A stretch of 50,985 bases of DNA from Deltaproteobacteria bacterium (lineage in GTDB: Bacteria > Desulfobacterota > Binatia > UBA9968), in NCBI GenBank assembly GCA_030688735.1, contig JAUYJC010000275.1, forward strand, positions 1 through 50,985, read 5' to 3'. Numbering within the stretch: the first letter of the stretch is position 1; the number at the start of each line of letters is the position of its first letter. Below, piece after piece: positions 29,043 through 39,530 of this stretch. The position numbers were made by a program, and so were the translations under genes. Below the pieces are notes generated by a model, which was given only the letters and a program-made list of their open reading frames with translations, was not told where the DNA came from and made no database searches.

Positions 29043-29816
29043 ATGAAGGCCTCGCGGATGTTGATTTTAGTCTTGACCATGTGGATCGCGTCTGGGTTAA
29101 AGCCTGGTCTGGCGGCGTCGGACGAGTACGACGACAGCCAGTCCCATCCGCTGAGGGTCGTGGCTTATCTCGCATATCCCGCCGCTTTTCTGACAGAGTG
29201 GTTGGTTTTCAGGCCGTTCCATTTCCTGGTGAGCGCGACCGAACCGCAGGAAGCCTTATTCGGTCACAGGCCGCATCCGCCGGTGTTATCCGAGCCGCAA
29301 CCCCTACATGGCTATGGGGCGGTACGGAAGGTTCCAGCCGGTCAGACCCAGTCCCAGCCGGCGCCCTTGGCCAGGTCCACAGCTGTCCAAGAACCGGTGG
29401 CCGAAAGGGTGACCGTCGTGCAGGTGCCGGTCGAAAAGATCGTCACCCGAGAGGTGCCCAAAATCGTCGAGGTCGAGCGGATTGTTTTTCAGGCCGTCGC
29501 CTTCCGTTTTGACTCGGCGGAGCTGACTGATCTCGGCAAGGGGCAGGTTTACATGGCGGCGCAGAGGATTAAAGAAAAGTCCGACCTTACCGTTGCCATC
29601 GAAGGCCACGCGGACAGCGTCGGCAACGACGAGTACAACCAGAGGCTCGGTCTGCGCCGATCCCAGACGGTCATGAAGGAACTGGCGGCTCAAGGCGTGG
29701 AGCCCGAGCGCATGTCTGCCGCGAGTCTTGGCGAGGGCAAACCGTTGCTAGGTCAGGGAACAGACTGGGCGCGCGCCGTGAACCGTCGCGTCGAATTTCA
29801 AGTGAAATCCCGCTGA
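29043..29816 (+). CDS. OmpA-family outer-membrane-associated protein
   Basis: Predicted 257 residues with AGGAGAAATT just upstream. It begins with a signal peptide (MKASRMLILVLTMWIASGLK...LAA). A Pro/Gln-rich linker and a Val/Glu-rich stretch (VAERVTVVQVPVEKIVTREVP, cut here by the linker) lead to the C-terminal OmpA domain (FRFDSAELTD, AIEGHADSVGNDEYNQRLGLRRSQ, AVNRRVEF), which binds peptidoglycan. The hydrophobic segment AYLAYPAAFLTEWLVF near residues 38-55 could be membrane-associated. It would link the envelope to the wall in the periplasm. Its transcript ends at the hairpins just after the stop. Confidence 0.88.
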   Translation: MKASRMLILVLTMWIASGLKPGLAASDEYDDSQSHPLRVVAYLAYPAAFLTEWLVFRPFHFLVSATEPQEALFGHRPHPPVLSEPQPLHGYGAVRKVPAGQTQSQPAPLARSTAVQEPVAERVTVVQVPVEKIVTREVPKIVEVERIVFQAVAFRFDSAELTDLGKGQVYMAAQRIKEKSDLTVAIEGHADSVGNDEYNQRLGLRRSQTVMKELAAQGVEPERMSAASLGEGKPLLGQGTDWARAVNRRVEFQVKSR

Positions 29817-29825
29817 AGGAAGAAA

Positions 29826-29862
29826 GGGGTCGGGAGTCTTTGAAGTCAGGACTCCCGACCCC
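29826..29862. repeat. Perfect 13-base inverted repeat (REP-like)
   Basis: GGGGTCGGGAGTC pairs with GACTCCCGACCCC across an 11-base loop (29826-29838 and 29850-29862). Similar GGGGTC...GACCCC hairpins are common dispersed REP-like units. It lies just 10 bases after the OmpA-family stop and could also slow transcription. Confidence 0.7.
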
Positions 29863-29874
29863 CTATCCCGCGTT

Positions 29875-29910
29875 AGGCCCGGTCTGCTTTTTAGGCCGGG
29901 CCTTTTTTTT
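29875..29910 (+). terminator. Rho-independent terminator
   Basis: AGGCCCGG (29875-29882) pairs with CCGGGCCT (29896-29903) and is followed by a run of eight T (29903-29910). It ends the OmpA-family transcript 24 bases before rlmE. Confidence 0.85.
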
Positions 29911-29934
29911 ACCGTCCGGTCTACTGCGATTTCA

Positions 29935-30561
29935 ATGACCTATAAACCCCACGACCACTATTTTAAAAAGGCCAAACAGGAAGGCTACCGCTCCCGCGCG
30001 GCGTACAAACTACTCGAACTGCAACAGCGCTTTCGCCTCATGAGACCGGGTGGTTATGTCGTTGATCTAGGCGCAGCGCCGGGCGGCTGGCTCCAAGTCG
30101 CAGCCGAGATCGTGGGTCCGACTGGCAAAGTGATTGGCGTCGATCTTCAACCCATCGAAATTTTTCGGCAGTCCAATATCATTCTTTTCCAGGGCGACAT
30201 CACGATGGCGGAAACTCAGGGAAAAATCAAAGAGCTGTTCGGCGAGCCGGCTCACTGCGTGCTGTCCGACTTAGCGCCGAAGCTAAGCGGCATTCGCGAT
30301 GCCGATACGGCCCGTTGCCTGGATCTCAATCGCGCCGCGCTGGCGGCAGCCACAGGGTTGTTGCGTCGCGGCGGCGCTTTGCTGATGAAGAGTTTCATCA
30401 GCGATGAACTTCAGGCGTTTACGCTGGAGTTGAAAAACAGTTTCTCTTCCGTGCAGCGAACTCGACCGGAGGCGACTCGCCAGGGTTCCTCTGAGTTCTA
30501 TTTCTGCGCCAAGGACTTTCGCGGGCTGCGGCCGGTTGAAACCGCCCTTTCACCTACCTAA
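29935..30561 (+). CDS. rlmE: 23S rRNA (uridine-2552-2'-O)-methyltransferase RlmE/FtsJ
   Basis: Predicted 208 residues, normal for RlmE. The K-D-K-E catalytic tetrad is present: Lys25 (RAAYKLLE), Asp112 (LSDLAPKLSG), Lys152 (LMKSF) and Glu187 (SSEFYFCA). The SAM-binding motif is VDLGAAPGGW (43-52). It methylates U2552 in 23S rRNA and is needed for late 50S assembly. It is 11 bases upstream of galT, probably in one transcript; a functional link is not obvious. Confidence 0.95.
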   Translation: MTYKPHDHYFKKAKQEGYRSRAAYKLLELQQRFRLMRPGGYVVDLGAAPGGWLQVAAEIVGPTGKVIGVDLQPIEIFRQSNIILFQGDITMAETQGKIKELFGEPAHCVLSDLAPKLSGIRDADTARCLDLNRAALAAATGLLRRGGALLMKSFISDELQAFTLELKNSFSSVQRTRPEATRQGSSEFYFCAKDFRGLRPVETALSPT

Positions 30562-30572
30562 ACTGGCGCACC

Positions 30573-31559
30573 ATGCCCGAAATTCGAATAGATCCCGTCA
30601 CCGGACGCGCGATCATCATTGCGGCCGAAAGAGCGAAAAGACCGCGCCACGATGGCACGAACGAAGAATCGCCCTGCCCCTTTTGCGCGGGAAACGAACA
30701 GATGACACCTCCCGAGGTCTTTGCTTACCGGGACCCTCAATCCTCGCCCGACGCGCCGGGCTGGACCGTGCGCGTGGTGCCGAACAAATATCCCGCACTC
30801 GACAACGAAGGTGGGGGGGCCTCGAGCCGGCGCGGCGTTTACGAATCGACGGCCGGACTGGGAGTTCACGAAGTGATCATCGAGAGCCCGGAGCATGTCG
30901 TGAACGTCGGGGAGTTGAGCGAGGAGCAGTTGGCCACCGTTCTGAGGGTCTATCGCGAGCGCATGCTCGCTCTGAGCAAAGATGAGCGCTGGCGTTCGAT
31001 CCTGGTCTACAAAAACCAGGGTGCCCCCGCCGGCGCGACGCTGGAGCATGTTCACTCCCAGCTCATCGCCCTGCCCGAGGCGCCGGAACAGCTTCGCGCA
31101 GAGATCGGCGGCGCACGACGATACTACGAAGCCAATGGCCGCTGTCTGTTCTGTGAGATAGCCCGGCAGGACGCCGAGGGCGGCGCGCGGCTCGTAGCGG
31201 AGCATGAGCGATGGGTGACGTTATGTCCTTACGCGGCGCGCTTCCCGTTCGAGATTTGGATTTTGCCCAAACGGCACGCGCCCTATTTTGAGCGCAGCTC
31301 GGACCAAAATTTGGCCGAACTCGCGCATTGCTTGCGCGATGCCTTGGCGCGCCTTAACCGGGTTCTCGACCATCCTCCATTTAACTATCTCATCCACTCC
31401 TATCCTTTGGATGGAGCCGAGACCCGCCATTATCACTGGCACATCGAGATCTTGCCCAAGCTGGTTCAGGTCGCCGGGTTCGAATGGGGTTCCGGCATGT
31501 TCATCAATCCGGTGGCGCCGGAGGATGCCGTCCGGCTACTGCGCCAGGTCACGCTTTAG
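30573..31559 (+). CDS. galT: Galactose-1-phosphate uridylyltransferase (GalT) family
   Basis: Predicted 328 residues of the HIT superfamily. CPFCAGNE (Cys35, Cys38) and EHVHSQL (His159, His161) are the zinc and catalytic motifs; HYHWHIEILPK carries the late HxH. The usual HPHGQ catalytic block is HVHSQL here. The C-terminal FEWGSGMFINPVAPEDA is typical of the short bacterial GalT clade, which may act on hexose-1-phosphates other than galactose. A role in nucleotide-sugar metabolism fits, though no other gal gene is adjacent. Confidence 0.9.
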   Translation: MPEIRIDPVTGRAIIIAAERAKRPRHDGTNEESPCPFCAGNEQMTPPEVFAYRDPQSSPDAPGWTVRVVPNKYPALDNEGGGASSRRGVYESTAGLGVHEVIIESPEHVVNVGELSEEQLATVLRVYRERMLALSKDERWRSILVYKNQGAPAGATLEHVHSQLIALPEAPEQLRAEIGGARRYYEANGRCLFCEIARQDAEGGARLVAEHERWVTLCPYAARFPFEIWILPKRHAPYFERSSDQNLAELAHCLRDALARLNRVLDHPPFNYLIHSYPLDGAETRHYHWHIEILPKLVQVAGFEWGSGMFINPVAPEDAVRLLRQVTL

Positions 31560-31623
31560 GCGATACTTACCTTGGGAATGTTGAACAGAACAACTCCAGG
31601 ACGATTTATCCCGCCAAGCATGT

Positions 31624-31790
31624 CCTGAGCTTCGCCGAAGGGGCGCCAAGGCGCAAAGTGACACTCCGTGTCATTTCGACCGAAGGGAGAAATCTTTCTT
31701 AGATCCCTCGCATTCGCTTGGCATGACGGGCCGACGGCACGTCACTTCGCGTCTTTGCGTCTTTGCGGGAGACATGGTTTTTCCGATCTC
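31624..31790. repeat. Three dispersed repeats in one gap
   Basis: The gap 31560-31807 has no gene. It holds CCTGAGCTTCGCCGAAGGG at 31624-31642, TGTCATTTCGACCGAAGGGAG at 31671-31691, and CTTCGCGTCTTTGCGTCTTTGCGGGAG near 31746-31772. All three are common dispersed strings in this kind of genome. Confidence 0.65.
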
Positions 31791-31807
31791 TTCTTAGTTT
31801 CCGAATT

Positions 31808-33072
31808 TCAAATACCTTTGGTTAGATTTTCCGCCGCCAGATTCTCTCTGGGTTGGCGCTGCTGATAAAGCAGGACTGACGCAAAGCCGGCGCAGAGCGT
31901 TCCTGAAATGGCGATCGCCCGCGGCGTTCCGATGGCATGAGCCATGCTGCCGATCAAGAGCGTGCCGAAGGACCACAGCCCTTTGTCCATGAAAAACAAA
32001 CTGAGCATGCGACCCAACAGGTGAGGGGGAATCTCCATCTGGACAACCCCATTGGCAACCGCGCGAATCGCTATGTTGCTGCCGCCGACCAAGATCAAAA
32101 AGAACATCGAAAGCGGCAGCGAGCGGGAAAACGAAAACAGGATCAGAGACAACGAAAAAGCGAACACGCTCATGGCGACGAAATGGGTGCGGCGGCGCAG
32201 GCGGCCCAGGGAGGCGATGGCGAGTCCGGCGATGACCGCGCCAACGCCGGGAGCGGCGAGCAGCAGACCGAACGTCGAAGGGCCGGCGTGTAACACGTCG
32301 GTGGCGAACACCGGGAGAAAGCGCGTGTACGGCGTCCCCACGAGCGCGACGCCATAACAAAGTAGAATTATCGAAAAAACCCGCCGCTCGCCGCGCAGGA
32401 ATCGAAAGCCCTCGACGACCTCGCGCCAAAACGGCGCTTCCTCTTCGGTTTTGATTTTGACCGTCGGTATTTCCATGATCAGCAAGGTCGCGATGATGGC
32501 GAGAAAGCTCAAGGCGTTGACGAAAAGACAGCCGGCGACACCGATGACGCTGATCAGCACCCCGCCCAGCGAGGGCCCGATGATTTTCGCCAGGTTCGCC
32601 ATGGAAGAGTTAAGCGCGATGGCATTCATCAGCTCGGCGCGCGGCACGAGACTATTGATCAAGGAGTGGCGGGCGGCCTGGTTGATCGTGTTCACGGTGC
32701 CCAAAAACAACACCAGGCCCATCACATGCCAGAACTGGATCTGGTCAAAATAAGCCAACGCTCAGAAACAGAACGCCTGGGCCATCGCCAATACTTGGGT
32801 CGAGAGCAGCAGCCGGCGCCGCTCGATGCGGTCGACAATGGCGCCGCCCACGGCGCCCAAGAGCAGTCGGGGCAACGCCTGGGCAAAACCGACCAGGCCG
32901 AGGAGAAACGGCGAACTCGTCATGGTCCAGACCAGCCAGCCCTGCGCCATCGCCTGGATGAAATCGCCGACATGAGAGAGGCTGGTGCCGAAAAATAGCA
33001 GCCGGTAGTCGCGGTAGCCGAGCGAGCTCAGGGTTCGGGAAACCCGCGCCGCCCCTCCTTGGAAGAGGGCCA

Positions 33073-33073
<1 letters not shown>
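31808..33073 (-). pseudogene. MFS transporter interrupted by an in-frame TGA
   Basis: A 12-helix major facilitator (enterobactin-exporter/MFS_3 type) reading frame. It starts at 33073 (MALFQGGAARVSRTLSSLGYRD) and includes GFAQALPRLLLGAVGGAIVDR. A TGA codon at 32764-32762 interrupts it after MAQAFCF. The same frame resumes directly as ALAYFDQIQFWHVMGLVLF and continues normally to 31808. The interruption is a single stop without frameshift, in place of a hydrophobic residue in a membrane helix. TGA is a stop elsewhere in the window, so recoding is unlikely. It is a recent pseudogene, a strain variant or a sequencing error. Start overlaps the glmS stop by 1 base. Confidence 0.85.
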
Positions 33074-34901
<1,828 letters not shown>

Positions 34902-34902
<1 letters not shown>

Positions 34903-36308
34903 TACTTGTTATTCTCCTTCATCTTTTTGCGCTTCCTCTCGGTCCAGCCTTCGCGCACCCGCTCTTCGCGTGGATTGAAGACCAGTGCGCCGGGCGGCAC
35001 ATCTTGGCGCACGGTTGTCGCCGTGGCAACGTAAACGTCATCGCCCAACGAGATGGGCGCGACCAGAGTGGTATCGCTTCCCACTTGTACGCGGTCGCCG
35101 ATGGTCGTGCGGTATTTTTTGAAACCGTCGTAGTTGCAGGTAATCGTGCCGGCGCCGATGTTGGTGCCCTGGCCGATGGTGCAGTCTCCCAGATAAGTCA
35201 GATGATTGGCCTTGGTTCCCTCGCCGATCGTTGCGGCTTTCGCCTCGACGAAGTTACCGATGTGGACGTTGCGGCCCAAAGAATTGCCCGGCCTCAGGTG
35301 CGCGAAGGGGCCGATGATCGCGCCGCTTTCGATCCGACTACTCGCCGCCACGACGGCGAATTTCACATGCACTTCATCGCCGATTTTGACGTCGGTGAGA
35401 TAGGCGCTGCCGTCGATCCGACAACGTTCGCCGACAACCGTGTCGCCGAGAAGGTGGGTATTCGGGCCGATAACCGTGTCTTTGCCAATGGTGACTCCGT
35501 CGTCGATGTAAGTCGTCTGCGGGTCTTTGAGCGTCACGCCGCCGTCCATCCATTTACGATTGATCCGTTCTTGCAGGATTTTCTCCATCAGCGCAAGCTC
35601 CTCTCGGGTATTGATGCCGCGCATTTCGCACGGGTCGGCGACCCGGACCGTTTCGATCTTTTCCCGTTGCGCAAGTCCGATGGCGACGATATCGGGCAAA
35701 TAGTATTCCTTCTGGCGATTGTCGTTCTTCACGGCAGCCAGTGCCGCAAAAAGAAATCGAACGGCGACGACGTAGATGCCTGCGTTGATCTCGCGAATCC
35801 GTTTCTGCGCCTCCGTCGCGTCTTTTTCTTCCACGGACCCGATAATCTCGCCGTCAACGCCGCGCAGAATCCGGCCGTATCCACCAGGCGTTTCCAGGCA
35901 AGCGGTCAAAAGAGTCAAGACCGCTTGCGACTCCCGGTGGGTCTTGATCATCGCCGCCAGCGTCTGTTCTTTGATCAACGGCACGTCGCCGCTAAGAATA
36001 AGAATGTCACCGGAAAAATCGCTGAAGGCATCTTTCGCGCAGAGCACCGCGTGGCCTGTGCCAAGCTGCTTTTCCTGAGTGATCCAGACTACGTCATTGC
36101 GATCATAAGCGTCGGCCACGGCGCCGGCGCCGTGGCCGATGATGACGGCGACCTTTTTTGGCTCAAGCCGTTGCGCGGTCCCCAGGGCGTGAAGAAACAG
36201 GGACTTTCCGCCGAGCGGATGGAGCACTTTGGGAAGGCTCGATTTCATCCGCGTGCCCTGCCCCGCGGCTAAAAGTATCACGCCAAGATCGGTCACGTTT
36301 GGATTCAC
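34902..36308 (-). CDS. glmU: Bifunctional GlmU (GlcNAc-1-P uridylyltransferase / GlcN-1-P acetyltransferase)
   Basis: Predicted 468 residues. The N-terminal uridylyltransferase has LAAGQGTRMKSSLPKVLHPLGG, and the C-terminal left-handed beta-helix acetyltransferase carries the hexapeptide repeats (IGPNTHLLGDTVVGE and later) and the HLTYLGD block with the active-site His. It makes UDP-GlcNAc. It is first in the glmU-glmS run and is translationally coupled to glmS. Length is close to the usual 456. Confidence 0.97.
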
Positions 36309-36349
36309 AACTTCCTAGGAAACCGATTATAACTGAACTGCGGTGCTGA

Positions 36350-36676
36350 TCAAAGAGAAGTTTTTCGGGGCGCCACCCCGGCGACAACGCGGCGCCCCGG
36401 TGAGTTCACCGGATCGGAACCTGACTCTTGGCTTTTGCTTCCTCTGCGCCCCGGCGTTTTTGCGTCCCGACGCCGCTCGCCGGCCGGTTTTTGGGCGGCG
36501 CAACCGTCCCAGGGCGGGGATAATTGCGGGAAGCGCTCCCGGCAGGTGCGAGCAAAGAACATGAGCACCCCGACCGAGATCACAATCGACGCGAGCGTGA
36601 TGAAGGGTGTCCAAAAGGCGCTCCAGCGCGCGCGGCGGCGTTTTTCACGGTGCGTTTTCAGGTTTTTTCTAGGCAT
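36350..36676 (-). CDS. Possible small membrane protein
   Basis: Predicted 108 residues: a basic N-terminus (MPRKNLKTHREKRRRARW), one hydrophobic segment (FWTPFITLASIVISVGVLMFF) and an Arg/Pro-rich, probably disordered C-terminus. This basic-helix pattern fits a single-pass inner membrane protein. No family is recognised, there is no ribosome binding site and the C-terminal part has unusual composition, so only the first 60 residues look protein-like. It lies upstream of glmU in the same direction. The other frames here show nothing better. Confidence 0.35.
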   Translation of the reverse strand: MPRKNLKTHREKRRRARWSAFWTPFITLASIVISVGVLMFFARTCRERFPQLSPPWDGCAAQKPAGERRRDAKTPGRRGSKSQESGSDPVNSPGRRVVAGVAPRKTSL

Positions 36677-36678
36677 CA

Positions 36679-36699
36679 GTTGACATATTTCTTGTCAAC
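36679..36699. promoter_or_regulatory. Inverted repeat GTTGACA-N7-TGTCAAC
   Basis: Two 7-base arms, perfectly complementary, around a 7-base A+T-rich spacer, directly before the possible small membrane protein (ATG at 36676). The arms contain TTGACA, the -35 box of sigma-70 promoters, so this may be an operator or a promoter palindrome. No second copy was seen. Confidence 0.35.
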
Positions 36700-36783
36700 C
36701 CGGGCAAATTCGATTACAAGACAGGATCATGCACAAGAAAAGTCTTGGGCGAGAACAAAGGCAAACTTTTAGGAAATCACAAT

Positions 36784-36945
36784 ATGGACCAAAGCGAACC
36801 GCCAGCGAGCAAGGACGATAACCAGGAAAACTGGTGGGAATATTGTCCCGTCTGCAGCGCCAAGCTGGTCAATCACAAGTGTCGCTTCGTATGTTCCAAT
36901 CCCCGCTGTAACTTTTTCATGAGCTGCAGCGAGTTCGACCTCTAA
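36784..36945 (+). CDS. Small zinc-ribbon protein
   Basis: Predicted 53 residues from the ATG at 36784 (a frame from 36745 adds 13 less likely residues). Two CxxC-like pairs (YCPVCSAKL and VCSNPRC), with a third Cys in HKCRF and a fourth in MSCSEFDL, give a probable zinc ribbon. The N-terminus is acidic and Trp-rich (ENWWEY). No function is known to me. It is read in the same direction as the CinA-like gene 60 bases downstream. Small size makes the call moderate; cysteine spacing supports a real protein. Confidence 0.65.
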   Translation: MDQSEPPASKDDNQENWWEYCPVCSAKLVNHKCRFVCSNPRCNFFMSCSEFDL

Positions 36946-37006
36946 CGTTGAGTGGCTCGGGCACGCTTGCGGGCAGCCATTTCATTACGGTAAAAAGATA
37001 CCCAGC

Positions 37007-37735
37007 ATGGCAAAGACTGCGGGCATCGTCATCATCGGCAATGAAGTCCTGTCGGGCAAAACGCACGACACCAATTCTTACTTCCTCTGTACCGAATTGC
37101 GCCGGCTTGGCGTCGAAGTACAAAGAATCTCGACCATACAGGACGTGATCGAAATCATCGGCGCGGAAGTCGCCGCGTTCTCACGACGGTTCGATTTCGT
37201 CTTCACCACAGGCGGCGTCGGCCCGACCCATGACGACGTGACCATCGAAGGCATCGCCCATGGTTTCGGCGTCAACGTCGTCCGCCATCCGGATATCGAA
37301 CAGCGCATGCGCCAGCGGCTCGGCGCCGACGTCAACGAAGCGCGGCTCAGGATGGCGAATGTTCCCGAAGGGTCGAAGCTCCTGGCCACCGAAGCGCTAT
37401 TTGCTCCTGTGGTGAACATCCACAACGTCTACATCTTTCCCGGCATACCGAAGATTCTCCAGGAACGGTTTCACGCGATCAAGGAGATGTTCCGCGACAC
37501 GCCCTATTTTCTCAAGAACGTTTATCTCAAATACGGCGAGGGGCTGATCGCGGCGATGCTCAACGACGTCCTGGCGAAGTTTCCCGATCTCCTGTTGGGT
37601 TCTTACCCCGTATTGGATATCCCTGAATACAAGGTCAAGGTCACGTTCGAGTCGAAGGACGCCGCTTACCTCGATCGGGCTCTACAAAGTTTTCTCGCCT
37701 CGCTCCCAGAAGGCGCCGTGCAGCGCATCGACTAG
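37007..37735 (+). CDS. CinA-type molybdopterin-binding domain protein
   Basis: Predicted 242 residues, a stand-alone MoaB/Mog-type MPT-binding domain (CinA N-terminal/FLAD1-like). Motifs are IGNEVLSGKTHDTNSYFLC, then FTTGGVGPTHDDVTIEGIA and a C-terminal VYIFPGIPKILQERF. Full CinA proteins continue with a nicotinamide-nucleotide amidase domain, which is missing here. Proteins of this form are ADP-ribose/CoA-type pyrophosphatases in some bacteria. It starts 61 bases after the zinc-ribbon gene and a link is possible. Confidence 0.9.
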   Translation: MAKTAGIVIIGNEVLSGKTHDTNSYFLCTELRRLGVEVQRISTIQDVIEIIGAEVAAFSRRFDFVFTTGGVGPTHDDVTIEGIAHGFGVNVVRHPDIEQRMRQRLGADVNEARLRMANVPEGSKLLATEALFAPVVNIHNVYIFPGIPKILQERFHAIKEMFRDTPYFLKNVYLKYGEGLIAAMLNDVLAKFPDLLLGSYPVLDIPEYKVKVTFESKDAAYLDRALQSFLASLPEGAVQRID

Positions 37736-37813
37736 CCCCAGATGACTCACGGATCGGAAGAAAAGATCACACCATGTAGACCCAGGAGCGAGTCTCGATG
37801 GGGGCGTGCACAG

Positions 37814-37888
37814 GGTTCCGGGTTCAATGTTCAACGTTCAATGTTCCCCGGCCAACCACTTTGAACTTTGAACTCGGAACTTTGAACA
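37814..37888. repeat. GAAC/GTTC-type repeat in opposite orientations
   Basis: GGTTCAATGTTCAACGTTCAATGTTCC is followed by TTTGAACTTTGAACTCGGAACTTTGAAC, so GTTC and GAAC units face each other across CCGGCCAACCAC. It is the same type as at 18118, 20841 and 48164. The gap 37736-37966 has no gene. Confidence 0.7.
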
Positions 37889-37966
37889 GCTTGGTGGAAA
37901 ACGACCAGAGAGGCTTGCTCTTTGGGAACAGTCGAGCCGTAGAAACTCCTGGATAGGTCACATCGC

Positions 37967-39406
37967 ATGCCCGAAAGCCAACCCTGGGGTACGCTTCCGC
38001 CTTTCAAAAGAGCTCCCCTGCCCCCGCTTCCGGGCATGCTCGCCGCCCTCGGGCCGGGCATTATCTTTATGGCCTTGGCGCAGGGCAGCGGCGAGCTGAT
38101 CTGGTGGCCCTACATCATCGCCAAGTACGGGCTTACTTTTCTTTTTCTTTTACTACCGGCCTGCCTGCTACAGTTTCCGGTCACCTACGAGATCGGCCGT
38201 TACACGGTGCTCACCGGCGAAAGTATCTTTCAAGGATTTATCCGATTGAACCGCTACTTTGCGTTGTTTCTGTGGGTTCTGATGACCCTTTCATTTCTCT
38301 GGTTCGGCGCTTTCGCCGCCGCCGGCGGAACCTCCTTCGCCGCGCTGACGAATTTTCCCACGGGCTGGACGCCTCGGGGCCAGACTCTTTTCTGGGGCTA
38401 CCTTTCGATGTTGATATTCCTCTCGGCAATTCTCCTGAGCAAAGTGGTTTATCGCCTAGTAGAATCTTTCATGTGGGGCGTAGCACTGTTGACCCTCGTC
38501 GGTCTGCTCTGGGCCAGCGCCAACGTCGAAGCGCTGCAAGCACTACCGGCCTTCGTCAAAGCCTTGTTCATCCCGGCGACCTCGATGCCGCGACCCTGGG
38601 ATCCCGCCGACGCCACCAAGCTGCTGACCGCCATCACCTTCGCCGGACTGGGCGGCTTTTGGACCCTCTTCTATTCCTACTGGATACGCGACAAGGGAGC
38701 CGGGATGGCGCATTACATGGGCCGGCTCACCGGCCCCATAACCGGCAAAGCGGAGGCAATTCCGGCGTCGGGGTTTCTGCCCGGTAACGACGAGGGTCTC
38801 GCCCACGTGGGTCGCTGGCGCCGCTATCTGTTTTGGGGCGTGAGCATCGGTATCGGCGGTAATATTCTGACTACTCTAATGACCTGTCTGTTGGCCTACG
38901 CGCTGCTATTTCCCAAGGGCCTGCTGCCGCAGGGTTACGAGCTCGCCGTCGTGCAAAGTCGTTTCTTTGAAGTCAGCTGGGGCGTGCTTGGAAGAGTGCT
39001 CTTTTTGATCATCGCGGCGGCATTCCTGTCAGATACCTGGCTTGCCACCGTGGACGCGGTGAGCCGTATTCATACCGATTGCCTCTATGCATTTTTCCCC
39101 CGCTCGCGGTCTGTTTCGGTGCGTTCCTGCTATCTGATCTTTTTGATTTTGCTTACCGCGATTACCGCCGCCACTATGGGTTTTACCGAGCCCGGCCCGC
39201 TCATTCTCCTGTCCGCTGTTATCGGCTTTGTCGGCACCGTGCTTTTTTCCGTCGCCCTGATATTCCTCAACCACGTTTACTTGCCGCGCCATCTCCCCGC
39301 CGCAGCCCGGCCGGGGCGGCTCAATCTAGCCTGCTTGATCGTCTCTTGCCTGGCCTATTTGGCCCTGGCAGTGATGTATCTACTGACGGTTATGGGAGTC
39401 ATCTAA
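37967..39406 (+). CDS. Divergent Nramp-family transporter without DPGN
   Basis: Predicted 479 residues with about 11-12 membrane helices. GPGIIFMALAQGSGELIWWPYIIAKYG occupies the first-helix site where Nramp metal transporters have GPGFLxxxAxxDPGN. The metal-binding Asp and Asn are replaced by GSGEL. Later segments (LGRVLFLIIAAAFLSDTWLATVDAVSR) match helix 10 of Nramp relatives. It may carry another cation or be a non-Mn member (compare the Mg2+-carrying NRMT group, which also lacks DPGN). It is a single gene between repeats and dedA. Confidence 0.8.
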   Translation: MPESQPWGTLPPFKRAPLPPLPGMLAALGPGIIFMALAQGSGELIWWPYIIAKYGLTFLFLLLPACLLQFPVTYEIGRYTVLTGESIFQGFIRLNRYFALFLWVLMTLSFLWFGAFAAAGGTSFAALTNFPTGWTPRGQTLFWGYLSMLIFLSAILLSKVVYRLVESFMWGVALLTLVGLLWASANVEALQALPAFVKALFIPATSMPRPWDPADATKLLTAITFAGLGGFWTLFYSYWIRDKGAGMAHYMGRLTGPITGKAEAIPASGFLPGNDEGLAHVGRWRRYLFWGVSIGIGGNILTTLMTCLLAYALLFPKGLLPQGYELAVVQSRFFEVSWGVLGRVLFLIIAAAFLSDTWLATVDAVSRIHTDCLYAFFPRSRSVSVRSCYLIFLILLTAITAATMGFTEPGPLILLSAVIGFVGTVLFSVALIFLNHVYLPRHLPAAARPGRLNLACLIVSCLAYLALAVMYLLTVMGVI

Positions 39407-39530
39407 TTTTTCGAACCGTGCCGCCAGTCGTTTTGTAACGCCATGACTCGTGATCGGAGCGCCATCGCCGTGATAGAATTGTCGTCGCGAAGCTGCTACC
39501 TTTTTGCGATCTTGATGGAGAGAAACACCT

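Noticed and set aside
32762-32764. TGA recoding (selenocysteine or Trp) in the MFS gene
   Set aside because: TGA ends other genes normally here, and MFS proteins are not selenoproteins.
35004-36272. 422-codon plus-strand frame opposite glmU
   Set aside because: The GlmU motifs are on the minus strand; the plus-strand frame is open only because of high G+C codon structure.
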